Notes: generated by a model from the sequence alone, not told the origin. Counted from the stretch's first letter, positions 47,386 to 56,736 are shown. The stretch: 64,000 nt of DNA from Neobacillus rhizosphaerae (GCF_937468385.1 NZ_CALBWS010000004.1:62001-126000), one strand, 5' to 3'. A program made the numbers and translations.

Positions 47386-48213
47386 TTACTTCACTAAATC
47401 GCCAACAAATTTTGGCAATACAAATGCGGCTTTGTGCAATTCTTTTGTATAGTATTTTGTTTCAATTTCGTGAAAACGGTCTTCACTTACTGCTAATGGA
47501 TCGTATTTTTTCGAACCGATGGTGAATGCCCATAGGCCGCTTGGGTAAGTAGGGATATTAGCCACATACAAATTCGTAATCGGGAAGATTTCCTTCACAT
47601 CGCGCTGCACGCTGCGAATTAAATCCGCCTTAAACCATGGGTTGTCGGACTGAGCAACAAAAATGCCGTCTTCCTTTAACGCCTTGGAAATTCCGGCATA
47701 GAAGCCTTTTGTAAATAAGTTTACCGCAGGACCAACCGGCTCTGTTGAGTCAACCATAATCACGTCATAGGCATTTTCGCTTTCGGCAATATGCATAAAG
47801 CCGTCACCCACTTGAACGTCCACACGCTCGTCTTCAAGCCAACCAGCAATTTCCGGAAGGAATTTCTTCGAATACTCGATTACTTTACCATCAATATCCA
47901 CAAGTGTCGCTTTCTTTACGCTTGGGTGCTTTAATACTTCACGGATAACTCCGCCATCGCCGCCGCCGACAACAAGAACATTCTCAGGATTTGGATGTGT
48001 AAATAGTGGAACATGTGCCACCATTTCATGATAAACAAATTCGTCTTTTACAGAAGTCATGACCATGTCATCTAATAGCAGCATATTGCCCCATTCTTCT
48101 GTTTCAATCATATCAAGCTTTTGAAATTCTGTTTGCTCTGTATGTAAGGTTTTATTAACTTTCATCGTGATTCCAAAGTTCTCAGTTTGTTTTTCTGTAA
48201 ACCAAATGGACAT
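47386..48213 (-). CDS. speE: Spermidine synthase
   Basis: SpeE transfers an aminopropyl group from decarboxylated SAM to putrescine. The 275-residue protein begins [20 protein letters not shown] and has [40 protein letters not shown] (nucleotide site, about residues 63-103), [14 protein letters not shown] and [20 protein letters not shown]. The second ATG of GGAAGATGAATATG is used for spacing. It is divergent from pbpG and upstream of speB. Confidence 0.97.
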   Translation of the reverse strand: MSIWFTEKQTENFGITMKVNKTLHTEQTEFQKLDMIETEEWGNMLLLDDMVMTSVKDEFVYHEMVAHVPLFTHPNPENVLVVGGGDGGVIREVLKHPSVKKATLVDIDGKVIEYSKKFLPEIAGWLEDERVDVQVGDGFMHIAESENAYDVIMVDSTEPVGPAVNLFTKGFYAGISKALKEDGIFVAQSDNPWFKADLIRSVQRDVKEIFPITNLYVANIPTYPSGLWAFTIGSKKYDPLAVSEDRFHEIETKYYTKELHKAAFVLPKFVGDLVK

Positions 48214-48402
48214 ATTCATCTTCCTTCCTTCTTATCTCATTTTTAGACTACCCAAACTATTGAATTACAAACAGGAAAAAAAGTCTAGCAATTTTTAAAA
48301 AAATATTTCTTTTTTCTAAAGAAATGGTTTAAAAGGACTCTATTTTTTCAATACTATTACTATCTAAATTTTTAAAAATGGAAAAGCGGGGTGGTGAACA
48401 AA

Positions 48403-50472
48403 ATGGAAATCATGACTGATCACGGGTTTCGGAAGACAATTAAATATTTGCGAGCATTTGTTATCATCAGTTTGATAGGCATGATTTGTATGCTCGTTCT
48501 CTTCCTAGGCGTCCTTGCCTATGCAAAAATTTTAGGAGCTCCGCCGCTCGCTGTTCCGCAATCAACGCTATTCTTTGCCGATGACGGGACCCTGATTGGT
48601 GAGAGTCATAGCGGTCAAAAGCGCTACTGGGTCGGGCTCAATGATATTTCACCAAATTTAGTGAATGCGACCGTCTCGATTGAGGACAAAAATTTTTTCC
48701 AGCACCATGGTTTTGATTATAAACGAATTGCCGGGGCAGTTCTTGCCGATATTCAGGCATTTTCCAAGGTGCAGGGCGCAAGTACGATCACCCAGCAATA
48801 TGCACGGAATCTCTTTCTTGAACACGACAAAACGTGGAAGCGGAAAATTCTCGAGGCGTTTTATACGATCCGCCTTGAAATGAATTATTCGAAACAGGAT
48901 ATTCTTGAAGGTTATTTAAATACCATCTATTATGGCAACAGTGCTTACGGTATAGAAGCGGCCAGTCACTATTATTTTGGTAAAAAAGCAGTCGACTTAG
49001 ATCTCAACGAAGCGACCATGCTGGCGGGAATTCCAAAGGGACCTGGCATCTACTCACCGCTCACCTCGATGGAAAACGCCAAACGACGTCAGGCGATTAT
49101 TTTACAAACGATGGTGAAAAACGGGTTCATCAAAAAAGATACCGCAAAAACAGTGGCCAAGCAGCCGCTCACAATTGTCGGCGTCCACACGACACCAAAG
49201 GTAAAGCTGGCCCCTTATTTTCAGGATGCCGTCAAAAATGCGCTGAAAAATCAATTACATCTTGACGACCGCACGATTGCCCTCGGCGGTTTAAAAGTCT
49301 TTACGACGCTGAACCTGAAACAGCAGAAAGCGGCCGAGAAGCAGGTCCAGCAATATGTTGCCAGTTCATCCGAGATTCAAGTTGGCTTAGTTGCGATGGA
49401 TCCAAAGAACGGCTATGTGAGAGCGATGATTGGGGGCAGGGACTATGAAAAAAGTCCGTTTAACCGGGCCGTTCAGGCTGTGAGACAGCCGGGCTCGACC
49501 ATCAAGCCGCTGCTCTACTACTCCGCACTCGAGCACGGTTTTACCCCTTCATCAACGATGCGAAGTGAGTTTACCACCTTCCATTTTGATGATGGTCAGG
49601 CCGATTACACGCCACATAATTTTAATAACAAGTATGCTGACGGGGAAATTACCCTCGCCCAGGCGCTTGCCGTATCTGATAATATTTTTGCTGTTAAAAC
49701 GCATTTATTTTTAGGAGAGGATTCGTTAATCGAAATGGCCAAGAAATTTGGTATTTCGACAAATATGGCCCAGGTTCCGTCACTGGCATTAGGAACATCT
49801 GGCGTTCGTGTGATTGAAATGGCTAATGCCTACAGCCTATTTGCCAATGGAGGAAAACGGGTCAATCCGACCTTAATTACGAGAGTGGAAGACTATAATG
49901 GCAACGTTATTTTTGAAAAAAAAGATAGAACTGAAAAGGTTTTAAACCCAGCCAGGGCCTTTGTAATGACACAAATGCTGACAGGCATTTTCGATAAGAA
50001 GCTAAATGGCTATGCCAAGGTAACCGGGAGCACGATTATTGACGACCTCACCCGGCCTTATGCCGGAAAGTCAGGCTCAACGGAAACGGATAGCTGGATG
50101 ATTGGCTACTCACCACAGCTCGTTACCGCTGTATGGGCAGGATATGATATCGGGAAACCACTTGAGCTAACTGCCGAAAAAACCTATGCGAAAAATATCT
50201 GGGCCAACTTTATGGAGGAGGCCTTGCAGGGTAAGCCCGTCAAGGCGTTTAAACCACCGAAGGAGGGGGTTGTCGGTGTTTACGTCAACCCGGAAAATGG
50301 CAAGCTAGCGACCAAGGATTGTCCCGTTCGTCGCTTCACCTATTTTGTCGCTGGAACTGAGCCAACCGAATATTGCACCGATCACTTAAAGAATTCAGAT
50401 GCAGCACCAGCGAAACAGAAGGACAACAAGAAAGTGCCTTGGTACAAAAAGTTGATGCCATGGAACCACTAG
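48403..50472 (+). CDS. pbpG: Class A penicillin-binding protein PbpG (PBP2d)
   Basis: This 689-residue bifunctional PBP has a membrane anchor (residues 18-45), a GT51 glycosyltransferase domain (SIEDKNFFQHHGFDYKRI, QGASTITQQYARNLFLEHD, about 80-250) and a transpeptidase domain. The transpeptidase motifs are GSTIKP (SxxK near residue 369), SDN, and KSGST. PbpG of B. subtilis is a forespore protein acting with PbpF in germ-cell-wall synthesis. The start ATG at 48403 lies 6 bases after GGGGTGGTG, in preference to two upstream GTG codons. A C-terminal extension is lysine-rich. Confidence 0.94.
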   Translation: MEIMTDHGFRKTIKYLRAFVIISLIGMICMLVLFLGVLAYAKILGAPPLAVPQSTLFFADDGTLIGESHSGQKRYWVGLNDISPNLVNATVSIEDKNFFQHHGFDYKRIAGAVLADIQAFSKVQGASTITQQYARNLFLEHDKTWKRKILEAFYTIRLEMNYSKQDILEGYLNTIYYGNSAYGIEAASHYYFGKKAVDLDLNEATMLAGIPKGPGIYSPLTSMENAKRRQAIILQTMVKNGFIKKDTAKTVAKQPLTIVGVHTTPKVKLAPYFQDAVKNALKNQLHLDDRTIALGGLKVFTTLNLKQQKAAEKQVQQYVASSSEIQVGLVAMDPKNGYVRAMIGGRDYEKSPFNRAVQAVRQPGSTIKPLLYYSALEHGFTPSSTMRSEFTTFHFDDGQADYTPHNFNNKYADGEITLAQALAVSDNIFAVKTHLFLGEDSLIEMAKKFGISTNMAQVPSLALGTSGVRVIEMANAYSLFANGGKRVNPTLITRVEDYNGNVIFEKKDRTEKVLNPARAFVMTQMLTGIFDKKLNGYAKVTGSTIIDDLTRPYAGKSGSTETDSWMIGYSPQLVTAVWAGYDIGKPLELTAEKTYAKNIWANFMEEALQGKPVKAFKPPKEGVVGVYVNPENGKLATKDCPVRRFTYFVAGTEPTEYCTDHLKNSDAAPAKQKDNKKVPWYKKLMPWNH

Positions 50473-50481
50473 CATTTTAAT

Positions 50482-50800
50482 AAGAAAAGCGGAAGGCGCC
50501 CGCCTATCGGCGTATGGCCTCTTCGGAAAAGCTAACGCTTTTCCTTCGTGCGATGCCAATGCTGCCGAAGCATTCCTTATGGAGCGCTTCGACCGAGATA
50601 AATGTAAACTCGCCGACTGGCAAGCCGTTAGGCGAAGACAGAGGCATAGTTGAATTTATGCGTTCAGAATTTAGGAAATAAATTCTGATTAGCTAAAGGA
50701 AACACGGTGAGCGGAGCGAACCGATGTTGACTTATCGTAGGGAGAAGAGCGAAGTACACTAGCCAATGGCGACTGGAGCTGGACATTTCTCTAAGTCCAA
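50482..50800. repeat. Repeat family II, copy 4 (inverted, with inner insertion)
   Basis: It begins AATAAGAAAAGCGGAAGGCGCC and ends CTGGAGCTGGACATTTCTC like the copy at 43203. It differs by about 160 extra bases between the two halves (roughly 50520-50690), so it may be an extended or composite form. Confidence 0.9.
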
Positions 50801-50828
50801 TGTTATAAATTATTATATTATAAAATAG

Positions 50829-50857
50829 AAAAGCTCCGGAACTGGTCCGGAGCTTTT
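50829..50857. terminator. Bidirectional terminator pbpG / ywhD
   Basis: AAAAGCTCCGGA and TCCGGAGCTTTT form a perfect 12-bp stem around ACTGG, giving T-runs on both strands. Confidence 0.93.
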
Positions 50858-50946
50858 CTTGTCCTAGTTTTACGTGTATTCACACACTGCTTATAATACT
50901 ATCTATTTTTCAAAAAAACCACAAGTAATTATCCACTTTCATCATT

Positions 50947-51456
50947 TTACTCTCCCAGTAATCCTTTTTTCAGTTCCGCCGTGGAATTATTCCACAATAC
51001 TTCATTATGGCCCTGCAAGAATTCGGCTAACACCCGTTTCGATTTCACATCCATATCATCGACAATAATATGACGCTTTAACGATTTATCCATGCGGTTG
51101 ACGTGCTCAGGAAGCGATTTGTAACCGCGTCGGATTTCCCGGTCCACCGTCATATAACAAGCGGTAACGCCGGCATAATAGGGACCTTCTGGCTTGCGGT
51201 CTATCGTCACCCACACAAGCCAGTATGGTTTCCCGTTCGGCACCTCTTCTTTCGTTTTTAAAAATTTTATCCCTTTTTCGACCACGCTACGGGCATGCAT
51301 CGCGCCAACATCGATTTCCGCTTCCCCGGCGTCGACATCAATAATAACTGGCGAAACATTATCAAGACTAAGGGCACCTTTTCCGTAGCCCTTGTGTCCA
51401 TCAGTCGGGTCACTTTTTATTATATTAAATCCAAGTTTTTTCTTATTATCTTCCAT
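50947..51456 (-). CDS. ywhD: YwhD family protein
   Basis: The 169-residue cytoplasmic protein belongs to the YwhD family, found in Bacillales and of unknown function. Typical sequence includes FNIIKSDPTDGHKGYGKGALSLDNVSPVIIDV near the start, ARSVVEKGIKFLKTKEEVPNGKPYWLVWVTIDRKPEGPYYAGVTAC and HIIVDDMDVKSKRVLAEFL. It is directly downstream of the site-2 protease gene ywhC with an 18-base gap, so they are probably cotranscribed. Confidence 0.92.
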   Translation of the reverse strand: MEDNKKKLGFNIIKSDPTDGHKGYGKGALSLDNVSPVIIDVDAGEAEIDVGAMHARSVVEKGIKFLKTKEEVPNGKPYWLVWVTIDRKPEGPYYAGVTACYMTVDREIRRGYKSLPEHVNRMDKSLKRHIIVDDMDVKSKRVLAEFLQGHNEVLWNNSTAELKKGLLGE

Positions 51457-51474
51457 GGATAGTGCAGTCCTCCT

Positions 51475-52125
51475 TTATAAAAATAGACCATAGATGAAAT
51501 TACCAAGCACATTCCCTACCCAGGGAATGACCACATCAAAAATGGGCTGAATTGTATATCGATTTAAAGGTGTAATCACTAAAATTAAAAAGATTAAGAT
51601 CCCATACTGTTCATATTGTGTCATTTTAGCCCGAACATGATTGGGGGCTAAATCCTCGACAATCCGATAGCCGTCAAGTGGAGGGAGCGGCAGCATATTA
51701 AAAATAAACAGGACGATATTCAGATTGATAAATACTGTCAGAAATTCACTAAAATTATCCGAAATCGTTACACCAAACTTCAATAATCCGTAGGCAATGA
51801 TAAAGCCAATCGCCGCCAAAATCAAATTGCTCAGCGGTCCTGCAACAGAAACGAGAACACCGGCTAGGCGCGGTTTTTTAAAGAAAAAGCGATTAACTGG
51901 CACGGGACGGGCCCAGCCAAATCCCGCAATTAAAATTAATAGCGTTCCGAACGGGTCCAGATGCTTGAGCGGATTTAAGGTAAGTCGTCCCTGTTTTTTC
52001 GCTGTCATATCGCCGAATTTATAGGCAACAAAAGCATGGGCAAATTCGTGAAACGTAAAGGCAAACATCAGCGTGATCGCTACATAAGGAATCAGCCTTA
52101 GTGGGTAGGCAAGAAAATGTTCCAA
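51475..52125 (-). CDS. ywhC: Site-2 protease family (M50) membrane metalloprotease YwhC
   Basis: The 216-residue polytopic membrane protein has the zinc motif FHEFAHAFVAYKFGD (HExxH near residue 26) and the third-ligand motif NMLPLPPLDGYRIVED near 150. It lacks PDZ and CBS domains, as in the short YwhC group. Its substrate is unknown. It is in the operon ywhC-ywhD, on the opposite strand to ywhB. Confidence 0.93.
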   Translation of the reverse strand: MEHFLAYPLRLIPYVAITLMFAFTFHEFAHAFVAYKFGDMTAKKQGRLTLNPLKHLDPFGTLLILIAGFGWARPVPVNRFFFKKPRLAGVLVSVAGPLSNLILAAIGFIIAYGLLKFGVTISDNFSEFLTVFINLNIVLFIFNMLPLPPLDGYRIVEDLAPNHVRAKMTQYEQYGILIFLILVITPLNRYTIQPIFDVVIPWVGNVLGNFIYGLFL

Positions 52126-52295
52126 TAGGGTTTCTCCTCTCAGAAAACGGGTTCATAACCGCACTCTATGTCTATTTTCCTTTTAGTATACATGAAACCG
52201 CTTTGAAAAAGAAAATCAAATGTGCCAACCGTTATTGCACTTTTACTTTGTTTGTGGAAAACTACTGTTAGTGACTTTAATAAGGAGGAAACAGC

Positions 52296-52481
52296 ATGCC
52301 ATACGTAACAGTAAAAATGCTTGAGGGACGTTCTGAAGATCAAAAACGGGCGTTAGTAGAAAAGGTAACCGATGCCGTCAGCGAAACAACAGGCGCACCA
52401 AAAGAAAACATCACCGTTTTTATTGAAGAAATGAGCAAAAACCATTACGCCGTCGGCGGCGTCCGCGCAAGCGATAAATAA
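52296..52481 (+). CDS. ywhB: 4-oxalocrotonate tautomerase family protein YwhB
   Basis: The 61-residue tautomerase begins MPYVTVKMLEGRSEDQKRAL. Pro-2 of the open frame becomes the catalytic N-terminal proline after methionine removal, and an arginine near residue 12 fits the active-site arginine. In B. subtilis YwhB has low tautomerase activity, with unclear physiological substrate. A strong AAGGAGGAAACAGC precedes the ATG. Its 3' end is partly duplicated downstream with the GTGTCAGGCACC element. Confidence 0.95.
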   Translation: MPYVTVKMLEGRSEDQKRALVEKVTDAVSETTGAPKENITVFIEEMSKNHYAVGGVRASDK

Positions 52482-52562
52482 AAGGAATAGGGTGTCAGGC
52501 ACCATGTGAATATTTCACAAAGGTGTCAGCGATAAATAAAAGGGATAGCGTGTCAGGCACCA
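52469..52562. repeat. Duplicated 3' end of ywhB with GTGTCAGGCACC element
   Basis: AGCGATAAATAAAAGG, then ATAG and GTGTCAGGCACC, occurs at 52469-52503 and again at 52526-52561 with two changes. The second copy has no open frame use. Confidence 0.85.
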
Positions 52563-52564
52563 AA

Positions 52565-52595
52565 AGAGTGTGAAATCATCAGGATTTCACACTCT
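52565..52595. terminator. Bidirectional terminator of ywhB
   Basis: AGAGTGTGAAATC and GATTTCACACTCT form a perfect 13-bp stem with an ATCAG loop, followed by TTTATTT. It also ends the minus-strand gene at 52606. Confidence 0.92.
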
Positions 52596-52605
52596 TTATT
52601 TCTGA

Positions 52606-52830
52606 TTAGAATTTTATTTCATGTTTTGGTTGATCAATTTTCATCTTTTCGAGTTCCAACTTCATTTTTTCCGTTTCAATCAAATAGTTTTCGTGCTTCA
52701 ATTTTTCCAGTTCCAGCTCATCTTTAATCATATCAGCTTTTAACATCGTCTGTTTCTGAGAATGGCCTGTTAAAATAGCGACAATTGGAATTCCAAAAAT
52801 CATAATGACCGCAATTACTCCTATGATCAT
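52606..52830 (-). CDS. Small membrane protein with coiled coil
   Basis: The 74-residue protein starts MIIGVIAVIMIFGIPIVAIL (one membrane segment), then has a highly charged helix, DMIKDELELEKLKHENYLIETEKMKLELEKMK, predicted as a coiled coil. The ATG at 52830 follows GGGGGAGG with 8 bases spacing; an upstream ATG and an open frame to 52863 are less likely. I do not recognise a named family, although the topology resembles small PspB/PspC-like proteins. No conserved neighbour explains it. Confidence 0.75.
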   Translation of the reverse strand: MIIGVIAVIMIFGIPIVAILTGHSQKQTMLKADMIKDELELEKLKHENYLIETEKMKLELEKMKIDQPKHEIKF

Positions 52831-53010
52831 GACGCATGCCTCCCCCATATACTCAATAGACAAATCATAGCAAATATCTTAATGAAAAAGTATAGGTTTT
52901 ACAAAAAATACCGATATAACCATTTTTTATTCGAAGAGATATGAGTTTCGAATGTATCTTAGCTGTTTTTTGTCCTCTTCATGATTATTTTTCAATTAAA
53001 AAAATCATAT

Positions 53011-53126
53011 TGGCTCATTTTTGGAGGTCTTTGACTCATTTTTCTACTTTATTGGCTCATTTTTTGAAAACATTGGCTCATTTTTTCAATTTATTGGCTC
53101 AATTTCCGCTGATTATGGCTTTTTTT
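53011..53126. repeat. 21-bp phased array G (TTGGCTCATTTTT units)
   Basis: TGGCTC (or TGACTC) starts at 53011, 53032, 53053, 53074, 53095 and 53116, exactly 21 bases apart, and the last unit is TGGCTTTTTT. Six units, orientation and ending agree with arrays A and C. Confidence 0.95.
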
Positions 53127-53207
53127 CCATTTACAGACAATTATCGTCCTGCTATACGTCTGGAGCTGGACATTTCTCAAAGTCCAATGATATAAATTCT
53201 GGTGTAT

Positions 53208-53250
53208 AAAAAAACCGCCTGGACTCTCACATTTGCCCAAAGCGGTTTTT
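53208..53250 (-). terminator. Terminator of ywgA
   Basis: AAAAACCGC and GCGGTTTTT are separated by 23 bases and form a stem, ending in T-rich sequence on the minus strand. Confidence 0.65.
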
Positions 53251-53258
53251 GAAAAATC

Positions 53259-53762
53259 TTATTGAATTTTCTCTTTCAGTGCTTCAATATATTGAAACGC
53301 CTCACCAATTTCTGCCTCGGTGTAGCGCTGGCTGCTTTTTAAGGTAAATACCTTGTTCGTGACTTCCTCTTTTGAAAGATTATCAAAATATAAAACCGTT
53401 GAAACAAGCTCGAGGAATCTAGCATTCTGTCCATTCATATCGGTTAAACAGTCCTGTAAAAACGGCATATCCACATCATTCAGGCTCAAAAACTCTTTCC
53501 CCGAATCCGTCAGTGTATAGCGATATTGAAAATAACCGCCCTTTTTCTCTTTCACTTCATCAAGAAAGCCCATATTACAAAGCTCTTCCACCCTTGTCGT
53601 TAATTCCTCTGAGTACGGGCCGTAAAAATGAAACTGAAACCGTTCGTGAAAGGGGAAGGCAATCTTTTTCGCAATATATATCATCTTTTGCAGCTTTTTT
53701 CTGCCGGTAATTTCACCGGAAACCTGAATCGCCTGCATCAGCTTCGCGTGATCTTTTAACAA
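53259..53762 (-). CDS. ywgA: YwgA family protein
   Basis: The 167-residue protein matches the YwgA family in Bacillales. It begins LKDHAKLMQAIQVSGEITGRKKLQKMIYIAKKIAFPF and has FHFYGPYSEELTTRVEEL, a pattern suggesting a winged-helix-like nucleic-acid or protein-binding fold. The function is unknown. The start is a TTG at 53762 after AGGAGATGACGAACG; no better ATG exists in the frame. It lies upstream of ywfO, in the B. subtilis order. Confidence 0.85.
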   Translation of the reverse strand: MLKDHAKLMQAIQVSGEITGRKKLQKMIYIAKKIAFPFHERFQFHFYGPYSEELTTRVEELCNMGFLDEVKEKKGGYFQYRYTLTDSGKEFLSLNDVDMPFLQDCLTDMNGQNARFLELVSTVLYFDNLSKEEVTNKVFTLKSSQRYTEAEIGEAFQYIEALKEKIQ

Positions 53763-53852
53763 CGTTCGTCATCTCCTACTCCATCTAAAACGTAAATGCC
53801 GTTATGTGCTACCATCAATTACGGGAATACATCTAATGTAAAGCACCAACCT

Positions 53853-53968
53853 CACTTAATAAAGGTGGTGTAAGCAGAGCTAGGCTACACTTATTCAAAG
53901 TAAAGAACGGATATTTTCACTTGAATTGGCAAAATTGATTCGTTTTTGCGGCGCTCCGCCTCTTTTCC
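53853..53968. repeat. Repeat family III, copy 2
   Basis: It starts CACTTAATAAAGGTGGTG, contains TAAGCAGAGCTAGGCTACAC, and ends GATTCGTTTTTGCGGCGCTCCGCCTCTTTTCC. It is about 70 percent similar by eye to the copy at 60791, with complementary ends (GGTGG / CCGCC). Confidence 0.75.
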
Positions 53969-53978
53969 AAAACAGCAC

Positions 53979-55280
53979 TTATTCTAATTCTAAAAGCGCA
54001 CGTATTTGCTGCTTGATATTCTTTTTCGTGGAATTATCCGCAAGATAATCAGCAGGGTAATAAAGCTTATGGTCTGTCCGCCTTTTCCCCGAAATGGCAT
54101 CGACAATCTCTGACTCCCGAGAAAGCTCCCGTAACTCCTCATTTTTCATCAATAAATGAATCGGCAGCCGTTCTTCTTCCTCGCCTGGACGGTAAAAGTC
54201 ATACGGTAAATCCGAGGACGAATCGACAACCAAATAATATTCAGGGTCAATCCCTGCCTTTTTAAATAAGGAATTCAGTTCGGCGAGCTTCTTATATTCA
54301 TTCGCCGGATCAAATTCAACAAACTTGAACAGATTGCGATTAACAAAGCGACGACAAAGGTCGCTTAAAATGGAGTCGACTTCCTCCTGCCACATTTGAA
54401 AATAGTATAAAATGACTGATTCATCTAATTTTAAATAATCTTCTAATGTTACCTGCCCAAGGAAAATCGATGTAAAATGAAGCGGATCATATTTAAAAGC
54501 ATAGTTTTCTTCAAACAATTGCTTAGCGCGGTGAAGGATTTTGGTCAATATCACCTCAGCACTTCGCGATACGGGATGGAAGTAAACCTGCCAATACATC
54601 TGGTAGCGGCTCATAATATAATCTTCGACCGCGTGCATCCCGCTCTTTTTGATGACGACCTGATCTTCTCTTGGTCGCATCACGCGGAGAATTCTTTCCA
54701 TGTCAAAATGGCCGTAGCTGACACCGGTGAAATAAGCATCCCTTTGTAAATAATCCATCCGATCAGCATCAATTTGGCTTGAAATCAGGCTGATGACCAG
54801 CTTTTTTTCTGAGGTTTTGGCAATGATTTCGGCTACTTTAGCAGGAAAGCCCGGTCCTACTTTCAAGAGTATTTTATTTACCTCCGTTTCCCCTAAAATA
54901 ATCTTGTTTGTAAAGTCCTCATGGTCAAAATCGAACACTTTTTCAAACGAATGGGAAAAGGGACCATGTCCAAGGTCGTGGAGCAGGGCAGCACAAAGGG
55001 TTAGTAGCCGATCGTCGTCGTTCCATTCCGGCCTGCCGGCAAACACATCATCGATGATGCGGCGGACAATTTCATAGACGCCGAGAGAATGGTTGAACCG
55101 GCTGTGCTCCGCTCCATGGAAGGTCAAAAAGGTCGTTCCAAGCTGCTTGATCCGGCGCAGGCGTTGAAACTCTTTCGTTCCAATTAAATCCCAGATGGCC
55201 CGGTCGCGCACATGGATGTAGCGATGGACGGGGTCCTTAAACACTTTTTCTTCACTTAGTTTTTCCGCTGCATAGGCCAT
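53979..55280 (-). CDS. ywfO: HD-domain phosphohydrolase YwfO
   Basis: The 433-residue protein has the HD motif HSRFNHSLGVYEIVRRI and LLHDLGHGPFSHSFE (residues about 55-115), with the later aspartate in SSQIDADRMDYLQRDAYFTG. It resembles the dGTPase/HD superfamily; B. subtilis YwfO is an uncharacterised relative of E. faecalis EF1143-type dNTPases. The start MAYAAEKLSEEK is preceded by AGGAAGAGGGAAACC. Substrates may be deoxynucleotides, which is family inference. Its position between ywgA and rsfA is conserved. Confidence 0.92.
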   Translation of the reverse strand: MAYAAEKLSEEKVFKDPVHRYIHVRDRAIWDLIGTKEFQRLRRIKQLGTTFLTFHGAEHSRFNHSLGVYEIVRRIIDDVFAGRPEWNDDDRLLTLCAALLHDLGHGPFSHSFEKVFDFDHEDFTNKIILGETEVNKILLKVGPGFPAKVAEIIAKTSEKKLVISLISSQIDADRMDYLQRDAYFTGVSYGHFDMERILRVMRPREDQVVIKKSGMHAVEDYIMSRYQMYWQVYFHPVSRSAEVILTKILHRAKQLFEENYAFKYDPLHFTSIFLGQVTLEDYLKLDESVILYYFQMWQEEVDSILSDLCRRFVNRNLFKFVEFDPANEYKKLAELNSLFKKAGIDPEYYLVVDSSSDLPYDFYRPGEEEERLPIHLLMKNEELRELSRESEIVDAISGKRRTDHKLYYPADYLADNSTKKNIKQQIRALLELE

Positions 55281-55374
55281 TGGTTTCCCTCTTCCTCGTA
55301 TACTTGCTCCTATTATATCCCAAAAACACCCAGTTTTCAGCAAAATTCCGCAGGATTTTTCGACATTTATCTTT

Positions 55375-55426
55375 GGTGTCAGGCACCGTTAGCAACATTT
55401 TCGGCTTAGAAACGGTGTCAGGCACC
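55375..55426. repeat. Two GGTGTCAGGCACC elements
   Basis: The 13-mer starts at 55375 and 55414, 39 bases apart, in the gap between the ywfO start and the DUF1450 gene. A partial AAGGCACCGAAG follows. Confidence 0.9.
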
Positions 55427-55449
55427 GAAAAAAGGCACCGAAGAAAAGA

Positions 55450-55484
55450 AAAATCACCTGAGCATTTTCGTCAAAGGTGATTAT
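55450..55484 (-). terminator. Terminator of the DUF1450 gene
   Basis: AATCACCT and AGGTGATT form a stem that overlaps the stop codon, followed by TTTTTC on the minus strand. Confidence 0.65.
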
Positions 55485-55702
55485 TTGATCTTTTTATTCA
55501 CTTTCTCCATTAATTCCTCTTCCGTTAAGGCCGCAACAGGGCGGTTATTAACGAAGGCAAAAGTCTTTTTCCGGCCAGGTCCGCAATAGGACTGGCAGCC
55601 AATTTTGATTTCGGCATCCGAATCAATTTCTTTTAAACGAGGGATTAATGTCTTCAAATTCACGGCCTGGCAATCATCACAAACACGAAATTCATTCGAC
55701 AT
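55481..55702 (-). CDS. DUF1450 family small cysteine protein (YuzB-like)
   Basis: The 73-residue protein has cysteines at VCDDCQ (8 and 11) and [22 protein letters not shown] (36 and 40), and the typical DUF1450 ending [12 protein letters not shown]. Members are short, thioredoxin/ferredoxin-like in outline and of unknown function; a redox or Fe-S role is only a guess. A GGGTTGTAACG ribosome site is weak. Confidence 0.85.
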   Translation of the reverse strand: MSNEFRVCDDCQAVNLKTLIPRLKEIDSDAEIKIGCQSYCGPGRKKTFAFVNNRPVAALTEEELMEKVNKKIK

Positions 55703-55992
55703 TCGTTACAACCCTTTCTACGATCAAAAAAAATCATACTATATATATTATCCATCTAGGTTCATTAAATAAACTCCTAAGGTATTTTACATTTTATTTC
55801 CTTTGAATGCAAGATGCAATCACGAGCAATCGTTAGCTTCCTTAGTAAATCTTTTAGTTAAAAAATCTACTATCCTTTCATTCGTTTTGGTATAAAGCTT
55901 GAAAAACTTGTCCATCATAAGACTAGAACTTTTAAAAATCGTCAGGATACACTTGACAATTCATTGTAAATTTTTTTAGGGAGTTGAAAGAT
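55703..55992. other. rsfA-DUF1450 divergent gap
   Basis: This 290-base AT-rich stretch has no gene. GTATAAAG...CATCATAA upstream of rsfA vaguely resembles a forespore promoter but its spacing is too long; I do not assign it. Confidence 0.4.
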
Positions 55993-56736
55993 ATGAAAGT
56001 TCGTCAAGACGCATGGACAGATGAGAATGACCTGCTTTTGGCTGAAACTGTCCTAAGGCATGTAAGAGAAGGCAGTACACAGTTGAACGCTTTTGAAGAG
56101 GTGGGGGACAAGTTAAACCGAACCTCTGCAGCCTGTGGCTTCAGATGGAATGCTGTCGTCCGGCACCGCTACGAAAAAGCATTGCAGTTATCCAAAAAGC
56201 AGCGGAAACAAAGACAAAGAGTTTTAGGTAAGGACCAGGGCGGCAAGAAAAAGCTACTTTATAATCCACCGGTAACTGTTTCTGCAGCAGATGAATTGGA
56301 ACCAATGCCGTTGCCAGTTGATATCCCCGTGGAACCTATTGTTGCTGTTGAAGACATGACCACCGTAGAAATGGCGGCGGAAACATTTGTAAAACCAGCG
56401 CAAAGCTACAGACCACCAGTCACAACTGGACTCACGCTCGATTCAGTCATTAGTTATTTGCAAAACTTTCATCATGCCAATCTGCAAAATGAAGCATTAA
56501 AAAGTGAGAATGAAAGATTGAAACGAGAAATGGCTGAGTTAAGAAAGCACAACGAGGAAATGGCTGCTAAAATTTCCGGACTCGAGCAGAATTCTGAAAC
56601 GATTCAGGAAGATTACGAGACCCTGATGAAAATCATGAACCGCGCCCGAAAGCTTGTCTTATTTGAAGAAGAGGAAAGACCTGCTACGAAATTCAAAATG
56701 GACCGTAACGGTAATCTGGAAAAGGTAGCGGAGTAA
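55993..56736 (+). CDS. rsfA: RsfA-family prespore transcription factor
   Basis: The 247-residue protein starts [64 protein letters not shown], a Myb/SANT-like DNA-binding region (residues 6-60). A proline-rich linker and a C-terminal coiled coil ([23 protein letters not shown]) follow. In B. subtilis RsfA is made under sigma-F and modulates forespore genes. The ATG at 55993 is preferred over TTG at 55984. Lies divergent to the DUF1450 gene. Confidence 0.9.
   Translation: MKVRQDAWTDENDLLLAETVLRHVREGSTQLNAFEEVGDKLNRTSAACGFRWNAVVRHRYEKALQLSKKQRKQRQRVLGKDQGGKKKLLYNPPVTVSAADELEPMPLPVDIPVEPIVAVEDMTTVEMAAETFVKPAQSYRPPVTTGLTLDSVISYLQNFHHANLQNEALKSENERLKREMAELRKHNEEMAAKISGLEQNSETIQEDYETLMKIMNRARKLVLFEEEERPATKFKMDRNGNLEKVAE

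Larger units (their letters stand above)
50473..50946. other. pbpG-ywhD convergent gap
   Basis: The 474-base gap holds repeat family II copy 4 and a bidirectional terminator. No gene is visible. Confidence 0.7.
52831..53258. other. ywgA-membrane gene gap
   Basis: The 428-base gap holds array G, a family II fragment (53160-53195) and the ywgA terminator. No gene is recognised. Confidence 0.65.
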
